DNA of 64,000 bases from the NCBI GenBank assembly GCA_946481075.1, contig CAMLMC010000001.1, forward strand, positions 186,001 through 250,000, read 5' to 3'. How positions within the stretch are numbered: position 1 is the stretch's first letter; each line of letters starts with the position of its first letter. Shown here piece by piece: positions 8,550 through 17,955 of the stretch. Origin of the DNA: an uncultured Alphaproteobacteria bacterium (GTDB lineage Bacteria > Pseudomonadota > Alphaproteobacteria > Micavibrionales > Micavibrionaceae). The translations under genes were made by a program, and so were the position numbers. The notes below the pieces were generated by a model. The model was given only the letters and a program-made list of their open reading frames with translations, was not told the DNA's origin and ran no database searches.

Positions 8550-9089
8550 TTAGGGCTTGTCCTGAAGCTGGCTGAAGAGATCGGCATTTTCCATCGCAAC
8601 CGCCGTCGCGTTGGCAAGCGTCTGAAGGATTTTCATTTCTGCTTCGCTCGTCGTGCGATGATAAGCCCAGTATACGCCAATCGCGCCTATAGGCTCTTTC
8701 TGAACGATCGGGACGATGGCAAGGCTTTTGACAAAGGTGGGACGATAGGCCTCGGCCGGTATACGCTCATCCTGATAGATATCTTCTATTGCCACATATT
8801 GGCTGTGAAGCATGGCCCAGCCGCTTATGCAGCTTGTAATGGGAAAACGTTTTCCTTTCCAGAGCGGGCTGATGGCGTCTTCATCGGCATAATAGCATTG
8901 GTCATTGTCGCGCAGGACGAATGTGGCTCCATCGGCGCAGGCCAGCGACCGCGCCGATGCGCGGACAATTTTCCGGATGCTGTCATCATCGCGCGCTTTG
9001 GACAGGGACTGGACGACATCCACAAGCTCTTCCAAGGCACGTATGTACCAGGCAGAGCTGTGCGGGTCCTTGAGAAAATCGAAATTCAT
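8550..9089 (-). CDS. GAF-domain protein
   Basis: A 179-aa protein that is essentially one GAF domain (about residues 20-165), with the block CYYADEDAISPLWKGKRFP and an S-C-I-S-G-W pocket segment. Relatives usually carry a histidine kinase after this domain; here the protein stops, so it is a stand-alone sensor or partner of a separate kinase. GAF domains bind cyclic nucleotides, haem or other small ligands; the ligand is not evident. The frame stays open to 9179, but family members begin with an M-N-x-D-F-L stretch and 9089 matches; the upstream start has no ribosome site. No neighbour shares its strand apart from the tRNA. Confidence 0.7.
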   Translation of the reverse strand: MNFDFLKDPHSSAWYIRALEELVDVVQSLSKARDDDSIRKIVRASARSLACADGATFVLRDNDQCYYADEDAISPLWKGKRFPITSCISGWAMLHSQYVAIEDIYQDERIPAEAYRPTFVKSLAIVPIVQKEPIGAIGVYWAYHRTTSEAEMKILQTLANATAVAMENADLFSQLQDKP

Positions 9090-9264
9090 CCTATCAACAT
9101 GCCGTGGTTTTCTTAACCATCCATTAACAAACGAAATAAAATTCCAAGGCAACCATTTTTTTGCGTTGAATGTCATCAAGCGGCGGAATAGGGCTTGGTG
9201 GGGTCAGCTTTTATTAAGCGGTTATCGAACCGTGGTGTTTCGTCCACTGCTCCATCCAGCATAA

Positions 9265-9294
9265 TAAAAAACGGGCCGCAAGGACCCGTTTTTA
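9265..9294 (-). terminator. Terminator of the tRNA-Ser transcript
   Basis: Stem AAAACGGG / CCCGTTTT with a 9-nt loop, T-run on the minus strand just after the tRNA 3' end. Confidence 0.75.
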
Positions 9295-9299
9295 TATTC

Positions 9300-9389
9300 T
9301 GGCGGAGGAGGGGGGATTCGAACCCCCGATAGGGTTGCCCCTATGCCGCATTTCGAGTGCGGTACGTTCAACCACTCCGCCACTCCTCC
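9300..9389 (-). tRNA. tRNA-Ser (anticodon CGA)
   Basis: On the minus strand the acceptor GGAGGAG pairs with CTCCTCC, the discriminator is G and CCA is encoded. The anticodon stem CCGCA/TGCGG encloses CTCGAAA, giving anticodon CGA (9353-9355), which reads UCG. A long variable arm (TAGGGG/CCCTA region) and a TTCGAAT T-loop are typical of class II tRNA-Ser. Total length 90 nt. Confidence 0.97.
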
Positions 9390-9416
9390 GCATTGGCGGT
9401 TTTTATATATCAAGGT

Positions 9417-11867
9417 TCAGAGCTTGGCAACCTTGGCTTTCAGGGCCTCTATCAGCCGTTCCTGACCCGCGGAATCCACCAGTTTTTTGCGCTTTGCCGT
9501 CTGGATATAGAAGGCGTCGATGGCCCGTAGCCCCTGCGTGTTAATCTTTGCCGCCCGTAAATCCAGCCCGGAATCGCGGAACACACAGGCGATGTCATAA
9601 AGCAGTCCGTGGCGGTCCCGCGCCTCAACCTCCACCACCGTATCGGACCCGCTGGCGTTGTTGTGGATCGCGATTTTTGGCGGAATGTCGAAGACCATGT
9701 CCTGCCGTGTAACAGGCGCTTTGTGAGAAGCGATCTTGCCTTGCGTGTCGAGCGTGCCGTCGAGGGCCGCCAGAATGCTCTGGCGCAAATCGTCCTGCCG
9801 GTGTTCCTGATGGAACGGCAGGCCGGAATGATTTTGAATGATGAAACGGTCGACGGCCACACGGGGTGCATTTTTGCGCGGTGTGACGGTCGCGATATAA
9901 GCGCGCATGATGTTCGCCCCTTCGGCGGAGAGCGCGCCGCAAAGGGTGGCGAACAATCCGGCGCGGTCCGGTGTGTAGACGATGACGACACTGGCCGATT
10001 GCGCATCATCCGTGGTGATGACGATGCGGGTTTCGCCATCAGCCAAATCATCTGGCACGGTTACTTCGCCGGTCATCCCGGGCTCTTCGCCGTCCATCAG
10101 GGCGCGGGTTTTCAGATAGAGTTCTTCCAAAAGACGCGCCTTCCATGCCGTCCACCGGCCCGGCCCCACGCCCATGATATCGGCGGTGGTAAGGGCAAAC
10201 AGCATATCAAGCCGCGCGCGCGATCGCATTTTTGCGGAAAAGTCCGCGATGGTTTTGGGGTCGTTGAGGTTGCGTTTGAAGGCCGTGTCCGACATCAGAA
10301 GATGTTCATGGATGAGCCATGATACAAGGTCGGTTTCAGTGCCTGAAAGACCCAAACGCGGGCCGAGTTCATGCGCGAGTTCCGCCCCGAGCTCCGCATG
10401 GCGCCCACCGCGCCCTTTGCATATGTCATGCAGGAACAGTGCAACATAGAGAGCGGTGCGTTCAGCTATATCTTGGATAAAACCACTGACGACCGGTGCG
10501 TCGTCATGCAGTTCGCCGCGTTCGATGCGCTGAAGAATATCGATGCAATGGAGCGTGTGTTCATCGACCGTATAATGATGATAGCGATCAAATTGCATCA
10601 GCGCGATGATGCGCCCAAAGTCGGGAATGAAGCGGCCCAGAACGCCTGATTCATTCATACGCAAAAGCGTCATTGCGGCGTTCCTGCGCGATGTCAAAAT
10701 CTCCAGAAATATCTGGTTCGCCAACGGATCATGACGCATATCATCATCTATTTCACGGATGTTGCGCGTGATTTGTTTGAGGGCAAGCGGGTGAATGTCG
10801 CGCCCCGTATCCTGGGCCACGCGGAAGAGGCGTAGCATGTCGAGTGGATGACGCGCCAGATTTTGCTTTGCACCGAATGTCAGGCGGCCGTTCAAAATCT
10901 CGAACCCGAAATGGCCTTCTTCTTTTTTTGCTTCCGGTTCATAGGCCGCGTCGATAGCGGCACAGAGGATGCGCGTCAGGTCGCCAATGTCCCGTGTTAC
11001 GAGGAAGTAATGTTTCATGAACCGTTCGACCGCGCGCCCGGTATGGCGATTGCTATACCCTAGGCGCTCCGCGATATCTGGCTGTATATCGAAATGCAGC
11101 CGTTCTTCTGCGCGGCCTGCAATGTCGTGCAGATGACAACGCACCGTCAAAAGGAAATCGTGGCTTTTGGCAAAGCGCCGTGCCTCGGCCTGTGTCAGCA
11201 CATCGTGTGTAACAAGGTCATCGAGAGTGCGGGCGTTATAGACGGCGCGGGCAATCCACATCAACGTCTGGAAATCACGAAGGCCGCCTTTACCTTCCTT
11301 GATATTCGGTTCCAGAACATAACGTGTGTCGCCGTATCGTTTATGGCGTTCATCACGCTCGGCCAGTTTGTTCCGCACAAAGGCGTGTTTTTCATCAGGC
11401 GAGAGAAGATTTTCCATTTTTGCGGCAAGCTGGCTGGCAAGATCCGCATTCCCTGCGATCAGACGCGCATCCAGAAGAGACGTCAGAATCTTGCTATCCT
11501 TACGGGCAAGGGTGACACAATCATTCTGGCTGCGCACACTATGCCCGACCTTGAGGCCGCGGTCCCACAGGGCGTAAAGAAATTTTTCAATAGCCTCGTT
11601 CTCGCCTTCCTGTGGCGCGGCGGGGGTTAAAAACATGATGTCGATATCCGAACCGGGGCAGAGTTCGGCCCGGCCATACCCGCCAAGCGCCATCAGGCAC
11701 AGAGATGGAACATTCTTCAGATGTTCCGCCGTCAAATCCCGTAAAAGCCCGTCCATGTCCGCCGACAGGGCCGCGGCAAGAGCCTGCCCCCCCGTTTTCC
11801 GGGCGCGGAAATCCGCAAACAGGGGATTATCGGCGGTGGGGACCGCTTTTTGATTTGAATGGCTCAT
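9417..11867 (-). CDS. glnD: Bifunctional PII uridylyltransferase / uridylyl-removing enzyme
   Basis: GlnD adds UMP to PII proteins under nitrogen limitation and removes it under glutamine excess. The 816-aa protein has the nucleotidyltransferase motif GGYGRAELCPGSDID (about residues 60-75), the GlnD-type helical linker, an HD phosphohydrolase domain (HHYTVDEHTLHC near residue 430), and two C-terminal ACT domains (from about 625 and 740) that bind glutamine. Length is slightly below the usual 880-940. GTG at 11876 is an in-frame alternative; neither has a Shine-Dalgarno. It starts back-to-back with a LysE gene only 22 bp away. PII (glnB) and glutamine synthetase are not in the window. Confidence 0.96.
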   Translation of the reverse strand: MSHSNQKAVPTADNPLFADFRARKTGGQALAAALSADMDGLLRDLTAEHLKNVPSLCLMALGGYGRAELCPGSDIDIMFLTPAAPQEGENEAIEKFLYALWDRGLKVGHSVRSQNDCVTLARKDSKILTSLLDARLIAGNADLASQLAAKMENLLSPDEKHAFVRNKLAERDERHKRYGDTRYVLEPNIKEGKGGLRDFQTLMWIARAVYNARTLDDLVTHDVLTQAEARRFAKSHDFLLTVRCHLHDIAGRAEERLHFDIQPDIAERLGYSNRHTGRAVERFMKHYFLVTRDIGDLTRILCAAIDAAYEPEAKKEEGHFGFEILNGRLTFGAKQNLARHPLDMLRLFRVAQDTGRDIHPLALKQITRNIREIDDDMRHDPLANQIFLEILTSRRNAAMTLLRMNESGVLGRFIPDFGRIIALMQFDRYHHYTVDEHTLHCIDILQRIERGELHDDAPVVSGFIQDIAERTALYVALFLHDICKGRGGRHAELGAELAHELGPRLGLSGTETDLVSWLIHEHLLMSDTAFKRNLNDPKTIADFSAKMRSRARLDMLFALTTADIMGVGPGRWTAWKARLLEELYLKTRALMDGEEPGMTGEVTVPDDLADGETRIVITTDDAQSASVVIVYTPDRAGLFATLCGALSAEGANIMRAYIATVTPRKNAPRVAVDRFIIQNHSGLPFHQEHRQDDLRQSILAALDGTLDTQGKIASHKAPVTRQDMVFDIPPKIAIHNNASGSDTVVEVEARDRHGLLYDIACVFRDSGLDLRAAKINTQGLRAIDAFYIQTAKRKKLVDSAGQERLIEALKAKVAKL

Positions 11868-11884
11868 GGGCGGCACTGTATAAC
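11855..11884. promoter_or_regulatory. Shared divergent -10 between glnD and the LysE pair
   Basis: TGTATAACA reads as -10 on both strands: TATAAC (11879-11884) rightward and TTATAC (11883-11878) leftward. Rightward, TTGAAT at 11855-11860 lies 18 nt upstream and the ATG at 11890 is 5 nt past the -10, implying a leaderless message; leftward the glnD ATG lies only about 4 nt past the expected start. No Shine-Dalgarno on either side. Confidence 0.5.
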
Positions 11885-11889
11885 AAATT

Positions 11890-12534
11890 ATGGATTTTCA
11901 AACGATAATAACCTTCGCCCTCGCCGTTTTTGCACTGGCTGTTAAACCCGGCCCCGGCATGATGACGGTTATTTCGCGGACCATCAGCCACGGCATGATG
12001 GGATGTTATGCCTTCATCCTCGCGGTCTGTCTTGTTTCGTATTTTTATCTGGGGCTTGTTCTGGCCGGATTGAAGTTTGCACAGGAAGATCTGGTTTTCA
12101 TCTCCATCCTCCTCAAATCCTGCTGTGCCGTGTATCTGATTTACCTCGGTGTCAAAGGATTGATGAACCCCGATGTCGAGCTCAAGATCAGGGAAGGCAA
12201 GGAACAAAAGCTGTTTGATGATTTTACCGGCTTTGTCATGTTGACCCTTTCCAACCCGCTCGTCATTGTTTTTTACGGCGGGCTGGTGCCCAGCATTCTC
12301 GATGTTTCCACCATCGGTTTTGGCGATGTCATAACGCTTGCCGTTACCTTAACGGTGGTTGAATGCGTGGTCGCCGTTACATACTGCCTGCCCTTTGCCT
12401 TATCGCGCAATTTCCTCACCCCCGCGATTTTGCGCAATGTCACAATCGGTTCCAGCATCGTTCTTGTTCTGGTCGGTCTTTATATTGGTTATTCCGCGCT
12501 TCCGGCGCAGGATGTCGTTTCGGTGGTCAATTGA
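11890..12534 (+). CDS. LysE-type translocator, first of a tandem pair
   Basis: A LysE/RhtB-superfamily inner-membrane exporter of 214 aa with about six hydrophobic segments. The family motif KPGPGMM lies near residue 21 and YLIYLGVKGLMNP near residue 90. Members export amino acids (lysine, threonine, homoserine) or similar metabolites; the substrate is not known here. It starts leaderless-style from the shared promoter with glnD and is followed after 12 nt by a paralogue of identical length, so both are presumably in one transcript. Divergence from glnD hints at nitrogen-linked control, which is inference. Confidence 0.85.
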   Translation: MDFQTIITFALAVFALAVKPGPGMMTVISRTISHGMMGCYAFILAVCLVSYFYLGLVLAGLKFAQEDLVFISILLKSCCAVYLIYLGVKGLMNPDVELKIREGKEQKLFDDFTGFVMLTLSNPLVIVFYGGLVPSILDVSTIGFGDVITLAVTLTVVECVVAVTYCLPFALSRNFLTPAILRNVTIGSSIVLVLVGLYIGYSALPAQDVVSVVN

Positions 12535-12546
12535 GGTTTTAAAGAG

Positions 12547-13191
12547 ATGGATTTTCAAACGATCATTACTTTCTCGATCGCTGTTTTTGCACTGGCCGTT
12601 AAACCCGGCCCAGGCATGATGACCATTATTTCGCGCACGATGACGCATGGTATATCGGGATGTTTCGTCTTCGTGGCGGGGCTGTCGATTGTTTCTTTCT
12701 TCTATCTTGGCCTTGTGCTTGCGGGCCTTCGGTTCGCCGAGGAAGATTTGCTGTTTATTTCTATTCTCTTAAAGTCCTGCGCCGCCGTCTATCTGATCTA
12801 TCTGGGCATCAAGGGATTGATGAACCCGAATGTCAGCATCGAAGTGAGCGAAAGCAAGGAGCAAAAACTGTTCGATACCTTCACAGGCGCGGTGATGGTC
12901 AGCCTTTCCAACCCTTTGCTGATTGTTTTTTATGGTGGTCTGGTGCCGAGCATCGTCGATGTTTCAACGATCAATTTGCTGGATGTCGTCATCATGTGCG
13001 GCATTATCGGCGCGATTGAACTGGGCGTGGCGCTGGCTTATTGCGCACCGGTGGCTTATTCCCGCCATTTCGTGAAGCCGCATATGCTCCGCAATATCAC
13101 GATCGGCGCGAGTATTGCCCTGATCCTTGTCGGGCTTTATATCGGCTATACCGCTTTGCCGGCGGAAGATGTTGTTTCAGTCGTTGAGTAA
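12547..13191 (+). CDS. LysE-type translocator, second of a tandem pair
   Basis: A 214-aa LysE/RhtB-type exporter with the same length and motif order as its upstream neighbour and a near-identical N-terminus ([22 protein letters not shown]) and C-terminus ([15 protein letters not shown]). The pair is clearly a tandem duplication; the middle (residues about 110-180) differs most, so the two copies may differ in substrate or may work as a heteromer. AAAGAG lies just before ATG. Its last 15 bp overlap the 3' end of the convergent mutS gene, so neither has room for a separate terminator. Confidence 0.85.
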   Translation: MDFQTIITFSIAVFALAVKPGPGMMTIISRTMTHGISGCFVFVAGLSIVSFFYLGLVLAGLRFAEEDLLFISILLKSCAAVYLIYLGIKGLMNPNVSIEVSESKEQKLFDTFTGAVMVSLSNPLLIVFYGGLVPSIVDVSTINLLDVVIMCGIIGAIELGVALAYCAPVAYSRHFVKPHMLRNITIGASIALILVGLYIGYTALPAEDVVSVVE

Positions 13192-15843
13192 CGATTTCAG
13201 GCGGTAGAGTTCCTCCAGCGCTTCGCGCGGGGAGAGATCATCCGGGTGGATGTCTTTCAATGTTTCTTCTACCTTCGATGTTTTCTTTGGTGCAGGCGCG
13301 GGGGCGGCCTGAAAGAGCGGAAGGTCGTCCGCGAGTTTTGCCGACACGCTGCCGGAATGTTCACCGTTATTCAGGGCATCCAATACGGCTTGCGCTCTCG
13401 CGATGACATTTTCAGGCAGGCCCGCGAGGCGCGCGACATGGATACCATAGGAACGGTCCGCAGCCCCCGCCGCGACATTGTGCAGGAAGATGATGTCGTC
13501 GTTCCATTCCTTCACCTGCATTGAGTGGCATGAAAGGGCGGGCAGTTTCGATTGGAGAGATGTGAGTTCATGATAGTGGGTGGCGAAGATGCTGCGGCAC
13601 TTGATCGCCTCATGCAATTGTTCCACACAGGCCCATGCGATGGAGAGGCCGTCATAGGTAGCCGTGCCGCGCCCGATTTCATCAAGGATGACGAGCGAGC
13701 GGTCCGTCGCTTGGTTAAGGATCGTCGCGGTTTCCACCATTTCCACCATAAAGGTAGAGCGGCCGCGGGCGAGGTCGTCGCTTGCCCCGACGCGGGAGAA
13801 GCATTTATCGACGATCCCGATATGGGCGGAGGAAGCCGGGACAAATGATCCGATCTGCGCCATCACGGCGATCAATGCGTTCTGGCGCAGAAAGGTTGAT
13901 TTACCCGCCATGTTGGGGCCGGTGAGAAGCCACAGACGCTGAGTAGGATTCAAATCGCAATTGTTGGGTACAAAGACGCTGCCGTCTTTTTTGAGCGCGG
14001 CCTCGACCACCGGATGGCGGCCTTCGGTAATGGTAAAGGCGAGGCTGTTGTCTAATTTCGGGCGTGTGTAATTGCAGCTGACGGCGAGTTCGGCGAGGGC
14101 CAGAGCGACATCGAGCGCCGCCACGCCGCGCGCGATGGTGCCAAGATTTTCGGACGAGGCCGCAACCGTGTTCACAAATTCGCTGAAGAATTTTTGTTCG
14201 AGCGCGAGCGATTTATCAGCGGCAGATGCGATATCACGTTCAAGCTCCGACAGCTCCGGCGTGGTAAAGCGCGCATTGTTGGCAAGTGTCTGGCGGTGAA
14301 TATACGGGTTGTCGTTATCGCCAGCCTTCACCATCATCTGGTCGGCATGGCGCGACGGCACCTCGATAAAATAACCCAGAACATTGTTGTAGGAAATTTT
14401 TAACGTCTGGATGGTTGTATTGTCGCGGTATTTCGATTGCAGGCCCGCGATCAAACGTTTGGCATCATCGCGAAGCGAGCGGACATGATCGAGATCCGGC
14501 GCATATCCATGTCTTATAAAGCCGCCATCGCGGTCGAGATATGGCAGGGTTTCTTCGAGCGCGTTTGACAGCGTGTCCTTCAGCGCGAGGGTTTTTTCAT
14601 CGCTCTGGATATTGTCCGCGAATGTCTTCAAAACCGGATCGCCGGATTGCAAAAGCACGGCGCGGAGTGTTTCGGCCAAAGAGAGCGCATCGCGCACCAT
14701 GCCAAGATCACGCGGGCCGCCGCGGCCTATGGTCAGGCGCGACAATGCCCGTTCCAGGTCGGGCCATTGTTTCAAATAGTCGCGAATGGAAGCGCGGAGT
14801 GCGCTATTGCCGACAAAGATTTCGACTTCATCCTGACGGCGGGTGATCTCGGCGAGGTCGGTCAGCGGCGCGGACAGGCGTGTTTGGAGAAGGCGGGCAC
14901 CGCAGCCTGTCACTGTGCAATCGATGGCATCCAAAAGACTGCCGCGGCGTTCACCGTTTTGCGTGCGGGTAAGTTCGAGGGAGCGACGTGTTGCGGGATC
15001 AATGTCCATCACCGCGCCGGAGGTAATCTGACGCGGGCGGAAGATATGCGGCATCTTCCCCTTTTGCGTGCGGTTGACGTAGTCGAGGAGGGCGCCTGCC
15101 GCAGAGACTTCGGCACGGGACAGGGCCCCGAAGGAATCCAGCGTGCCGACACCGAACGTGGCCTCAAGGCGTTTTTGCGCGTTCTGGGAATCAAACAGGG
15201 ATGAGCTTTGCGGCGTAAAGCGGTTTTTGTGCTGTGACAGGTTTTCCTGCATCGCAAGGCGGTCGGGCAGCAGGATTTCGGACGGCGCAATGCGATCTAT
15301 GGCCGCCGATATATCACCCTTATCCGTTTGTTGAACAAGAAATTCACCTGTCGACAGATCAAGCCAGCTCAGCCCGAACTGTCCGCCATTTTCACACACA
15401 GCGGCGAGGTAGTTGTTTTCGCGGGCATTCAAAAGCGTGTCTTCTGTGAGTGTGCCTTGCGTCACCACGCGCACGACGTCGCGCATGACAAGAGCCTTAT
15501 ATCCGCCACGTTTTTTCGCTTCCTCCGGTGTTTCGACCTGATTGCAGATCGCGACCTTGAAACCATTGCGGATGAGTTTTGCAAGATAGGGTTCATACGC
15601 GTGATAGGGCACGCCGCACATAGGGATTTCATCGCCTTGGTTTTTACCGCGTTTGGTGAGGGTGATATCGAGGCATTCGGATGCCGCGATGGCGTCATCA
15701 AAAAACATTTCGAAGAAATCGCCCATGCGGTAGAACAGGATGCAGTCGGGGTATTGGGCCTTTAGCGCGTGATACTGCGCCATCATCGGCGTGTGGCCTG
15801 CGGCGGCGAAATCGTCTTCAGTCTTCAATGCGGCGTTGGTCAT
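13177..15843 (-). CDS. mutS: DNA mismatch repair protein MutS
   Basis: MutS recognises mismatches and small loops and recruits MutL. The 888-aa protein has the mismatch-binding N-terminus ([28 protein letters not shown], with the Phe-x-Glu-type wedge seen as F-F-E-M-F), connector, lever and clamp domains, and the ATPase with Walker A GPNMAGKS near residue 640, the downstream [16 protein letters not shown] block, and an ATHYHEL segment. A C-terminal region with [18 protein letters not shown] matches the tetramerisation tail. Length is normal. A GAAGAG lies upstream of ATG. A dispersed palindromic repeat separates it from coaBC. Confidence 0.97.
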   Translation of the reverse strand: MTNAALKTEDDFAAAGHTPMMAQYHALKAQYPDCILFYRMGDFFEMFFDDAIAASECLDITLTKRGKNQGDEIPMCGVPYHAYEPYLAKLIRNGFKVAICNQVETPEEAKKRGGYKALVMRDVVRVVTQGTLTEDTLLNARENNYLAAVCENGGQFGLSWLDLSTGEFLVQQTDKGDISAAIDRIAPSEILLPDRLAMQENLSQHKNRFTPQSSSLFDSQNAQKRLEATFGVGTLDSFGALSRAEVSAAGALLDYVNRTQKGKMPHIFRPRQITSGAVMDIDPATRRSLELTRTQNGERRGSLLDAIDCTVTGCGARLLQTRLSAPLTDLAEITRRQDEVEIFVGNSALRASIRDYLKQWPDLERALSRLTIGRGGPRDLGMVRDALSLAETLRAVLLQSGDPVLKTFADNIQSDEKTLALKDTLSNALEETLPYLDRDGGFIRHGYAPDLDHVRSLRDDAKRLIAGLQSKYRDNTTIQTLKISYNNVLGYFIEVPSRHADQMMVKAGDNDNPYIHRQTLANNARFTTPELSELERDIASAADKSLALEQKFFSEFVNTVAASSENLGTIARGVAALDVALALAELAVSCNYTRPKLDNSLAFTITEGRHPVVEAALKKDGSVFVPNNCDLNPTQRLWLLTGPNMAGKSTFLRQNALIAVMAQIGSFVPASSAHIGIVDKCFSRVGASDDLARGRSTFMVEMVETATILNQATDRSLVILDEIGRGTATYDGLSIAWACVEQLHEAIKCRSIFATHYHELTSLQSKLPALSCHSMQVKEWNDDIIFLHNVAAGAADRSYGIHVARLAGLPENVIARAQAVLDALNNGEHSGSVSAKLADDLPLFQAAPAPAPKKTSKVEETLKDIHPDDLSPREALEELYRLKSLLND

Positions 15844-15865
15844 TCAATACTCTTCATTCTATTCA

Positions 15866-15964
15866 TCGTCATTGCGAGCGTAGCGAAGCAATCCAGCTTG
15901 CGAACCAACCGAACCATTGAAGGCTGGATTGCCGCGTCGCGCGTTGCGCTCCTCGCAATGACGG
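15866..15964. repeat. Dispersed palindromic element, type A copy 1
   Basis: The left arm CGTCATTGCGAGCG-TAGCGAAGCAATCCAG and the right arm GGCTGGATTGC ... CTCGCAATGACG are inverted copies around an unrelated centre. A second copy with the same arm sequences in swapped order of completeness lies at 19565-19664. It occupies the whole mutS-coaBC gap. Confidence 0.8.
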
Positions 15965-15971
15965 GAGGAGT

Positions 15972-17204
15972 TTATTCCGCTGCGTTTGCCATCCGCTGAT
16001 TATCAAAGAAAGCAGTCATCCGTTCGCCCAGTTTACGGGCCACGTCGTCTTTGCTGGCTTTCGGCCATTCTTCTATCGCGGTGGTGGTCAGGAAATATAC
16101 CTGATTATCATCCGATCCGAAAACCGGATTCGCGTCCGTCACCGGGTTAGCCACAAGCCAGTCGCAGCCCTTTTTGGCCAGTTTTTGCTTCGCATTCTCC
16201 ACCAGATTGTCGGTTTCAGCGGCAAAGCCGATGACGAGCGTAGCGCGGTTCGGACCTTTTGCGGAGAGGGTACCGAGAATATCTTCGGTTTGGACCAGAT
16301 CGAGCGCAGGCGGGGCGCTGGAGCGGTCTTTTTTCAGCTTGGTCGCAGATGGCGCGGCGGGCGTCCAGTCGGCCACGGCGGCGGCATAGACGGCGATGTC
16401 GGTTTTGCCAGCCTGCTTGCAGGCATCCATCATCTGCGCCGCGGTTTCGATGCGCACTGTTTTTATACCATCCGGCAGGTTTTCGACGGTTGGGCCAGTG
16501 ACGAGCGTCACGTTCGCGCCAAGATCGCGCAGTTGCCGCGCGATCGCAATGCCTTGTTTTCCCGATGATCTGTTGCCAATGAAACGGATCGGATCGATGG
16601 GTTCATGTGTCGGGCCGGAGGTGACAAGGGCGGTTAACCCCGCGAGCGGTTTACCTGCTAAAAAAAAATCGGCGATGGCAGCAATAATTTCGGTTGGTTC
16701 GATCAGGCGGCCTTCACCGGTTTCGCCGCAGGCCATGTCACCCGAAGCAGGTCCAACGATTTGAATGCTTCGTTTCTTGAGTATTGCGATGTTGTCCTGT
16801 GTGGCGGCATTGGCCCACATCATCTGGTTCATGGCGGGCGCGACCAACACAGGTTTGTCGGTGGCGAGCAAAGTCGCGGCAGCGAGGTCATCGGCAAGGC
16901 CATGTGCCATTTTTGCAATCATATTTGCGGAGGCGGGGGCGACAACAACAAGGTCTGCTTCACGGGAGAGGCGAATGTGTCCCATCTCCGTTTCATCCTT
17001 GAGGGAGAAGAGGTCCGTATAAACTTCTTCGCCGGACAATCCCGCAACGCTCAAGGGTGTAATGAATTTAGCGCCGCCTTTGGTGAGAATACAGCGAACG
17101 CTTGCGCCGTTTTTTTTCAACAGGCGGATCAATTCCAATCCCTTATAGGCGGCAATGCCGCCGGAGATAATCAGGAGTATGCGTTTGTTTTCCAAGTTCA
17201 TCAT
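15972..17204 (-). CDS. coaBC: Phosphopantothenoylcysteine decarboxylase / phosphopantothenate-cysteine ligase
   Basis: Bifunctional coenzyme A biosynthesis flavoprotein, 410 aa. The N-terminal CoaC half carries the flavin-binding ISGGIAAYKGLELIRLL, the PAMNQMMW substrate clamp and the ACGETGEGR active-site lid. The C-terminal CoaB half (from about residue 190) has the ligase blocks GPTHEPIDPIRFIGNRSSGK and AAVADW plus a KLKKD loop. It uses FMN and CTP to convert 4'-phosphopantothenate to 4'-phosphopantetheine. Two adjacent ATGs (17204 and 17201) are possible starts. It is monocistronic, flanked on both sides by palindromic repeats. Confidence 0.96.
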   Translation of the reverse strand: MMNLENKRILLIISGGIAAYKGLELIRLLKKNGASVRCILTKGGAKFITPLSVAGLSGEEVYTDLFSLKDETEMGHIRLSREADLVVVAPASANMIAKMAHGLADDLAAATLLATDKPVLVAPAMNQMMWANAATQDNIAILKKRSIQIVGPASGDMACGETGEGRLIEPTEIIAAIADFFLAGKPLAGLTALVTSGPTHEPIDPIRFIGNRSSGKQGIAIARQLRDLGANVTLVTGPTVENLPDGIKTVRIETAAQMMDACKQAGKTDIAVYAAAVADWTPAAPSATKLKKDRSSAPPALDLVQTEDILGTLSAKGPNRATLVIGFAAETDNLVENAKQKLAKKGCDWLVANPVTDANPVFGSDDNQVYFLTTTAIEEWPKASKDDVARKLGERMTAFFDNQRMANAAE

Positions 17205-17215
17205 ATTCTCTATAG

Positions 17216-17305
17216 CGTCATCCCGAGCGAAGTCGAGGGATCTTTGTCCTAAAGCGAAAGAAAAGTTTCCTCCGCTTCGCCTTCGGCTCCGGCCGGAATG
17301 ACGGG
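17216..17305. repeat. Dispersed palindromic element, type B-like
   Basis: Starts CGTCATCCCGAGCGAAG-TCGAGGGATCT and ends with CCGGAATGACGG; the outer arms are inverted copies. Related to the elements at 25705 and 31745. Confidence 0.6.
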
Positions 17306-17313
17306 AGGGGCAA

Positions 17314-17342
17314 AGAAAAACCCCGCTAGCGATAGCGGGGTT
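17314..17342 (-). terminator. Terminator of the Ala/Glu-rich gene
   Basis: A perfect 10-bp stem AACCCCGCTA / TAGCGGGGTT with GCGA loop, followed on the minus strand by TTTTTCTTTG. Confidence 0.85.
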
Positions 17343-17379
17343 ATCTTATGAATTTGCTCACGAATGCGCGAGCAAATAA

Positions 17380-17793
17380 TTACTCAGCGGCTTTCTCGGC
17401 AGCTTCTTGGTCAGCTTCGACAGCGTCTTTTGCTTCTTCAGCAGCTTCGTCGATTGCTTCTTTCTCAGCGTCTGCGTTTTCTTCAACGGCAGCAGCTTCG
17501 TCTTTTGCAGCTTCTACGTCAGCTTCAACAGCTTCTTTAGCGGCTTCTGCTTCAGCGTCGATTGCTTCTTTTTGCTCTTCAACAGCAGCATCGGACGGAA
17601 CGACGACATCGGAAACCGGTGTTGTGTCCATGGCCGGAGCTTCTGCGCCAACATCGGCGGCTTCGCCAGCAGCAGGCTCAACGCCAGTGATGTCGGATGT
17701 TGCATCTTGGTTTTTGTAGATGACTTGCATTGTCGCGATACCTGCGAACAGGACAACGGCAGCAAAGACAACGGATTTTACGATGTTGTTCAT
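17380..17793 (-). CDS. Membrane-anchored Ala/Glu-rich low-complexity protein
   Basis: A 137-aa protein of unknown function. One N-terminal hydrophobic segment (about residues 5-25, VVFAAVVLFAGIATMQVIY) would anchor it in the inner membrane with the rest in the periplasm. Residues 60-137 are almost entirely Ala, Glu, Asp, Lys and Val in short repeats such as E-A-E-A-A-K-E-A-V-E-A, predicted to form a charged continuous helix or coiled coil; the C-terminus is strongly acidic. The frame extends to 17826, but GGGAAG 6 nt before ATG 17793 supports that start. A strong terminator follows. It could tether or space envelope parts, but this is speculation. Confidence 0.65.
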   Translation of the reverse strand: MNNIVKSVVFAAVVLFAGIATMQVIYKNQDATSDITGVEPAAGEAADVGAEAPAMDTTPVSDVVVPSDAAVEEQKEAIDAEAEAAKEAVEADVEAAKDEAAAVEENADAEKEAIDEAAEEAKDAVEADQEAAEKAAE

Positions 17794-17955
17794 AGTTCTT
17801 CCCTTTAAAGTTTTTTCAGTGTCCAAAATTTAAACGATCTCACCCCACACGGTGCGAGGGTCGCACGCTCCATTAGGCTAAAACCGTCCTGAAAGCAATG
17901 AGATAGGTATAAAAACGATCTGTGGCGATTTCAAGTGCTTTTTGCATAAAAATAA

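Noticed and set aside
9609..10322. Open frame antisense to glnD (237 codons)
   Set aside because: It lies wholly in glnD, has no ribosome site and its translation resembles no protein; typical GC-driven shadow. The same holds for antisense frames over mutS, trpS, coaBC and the efflux gene.
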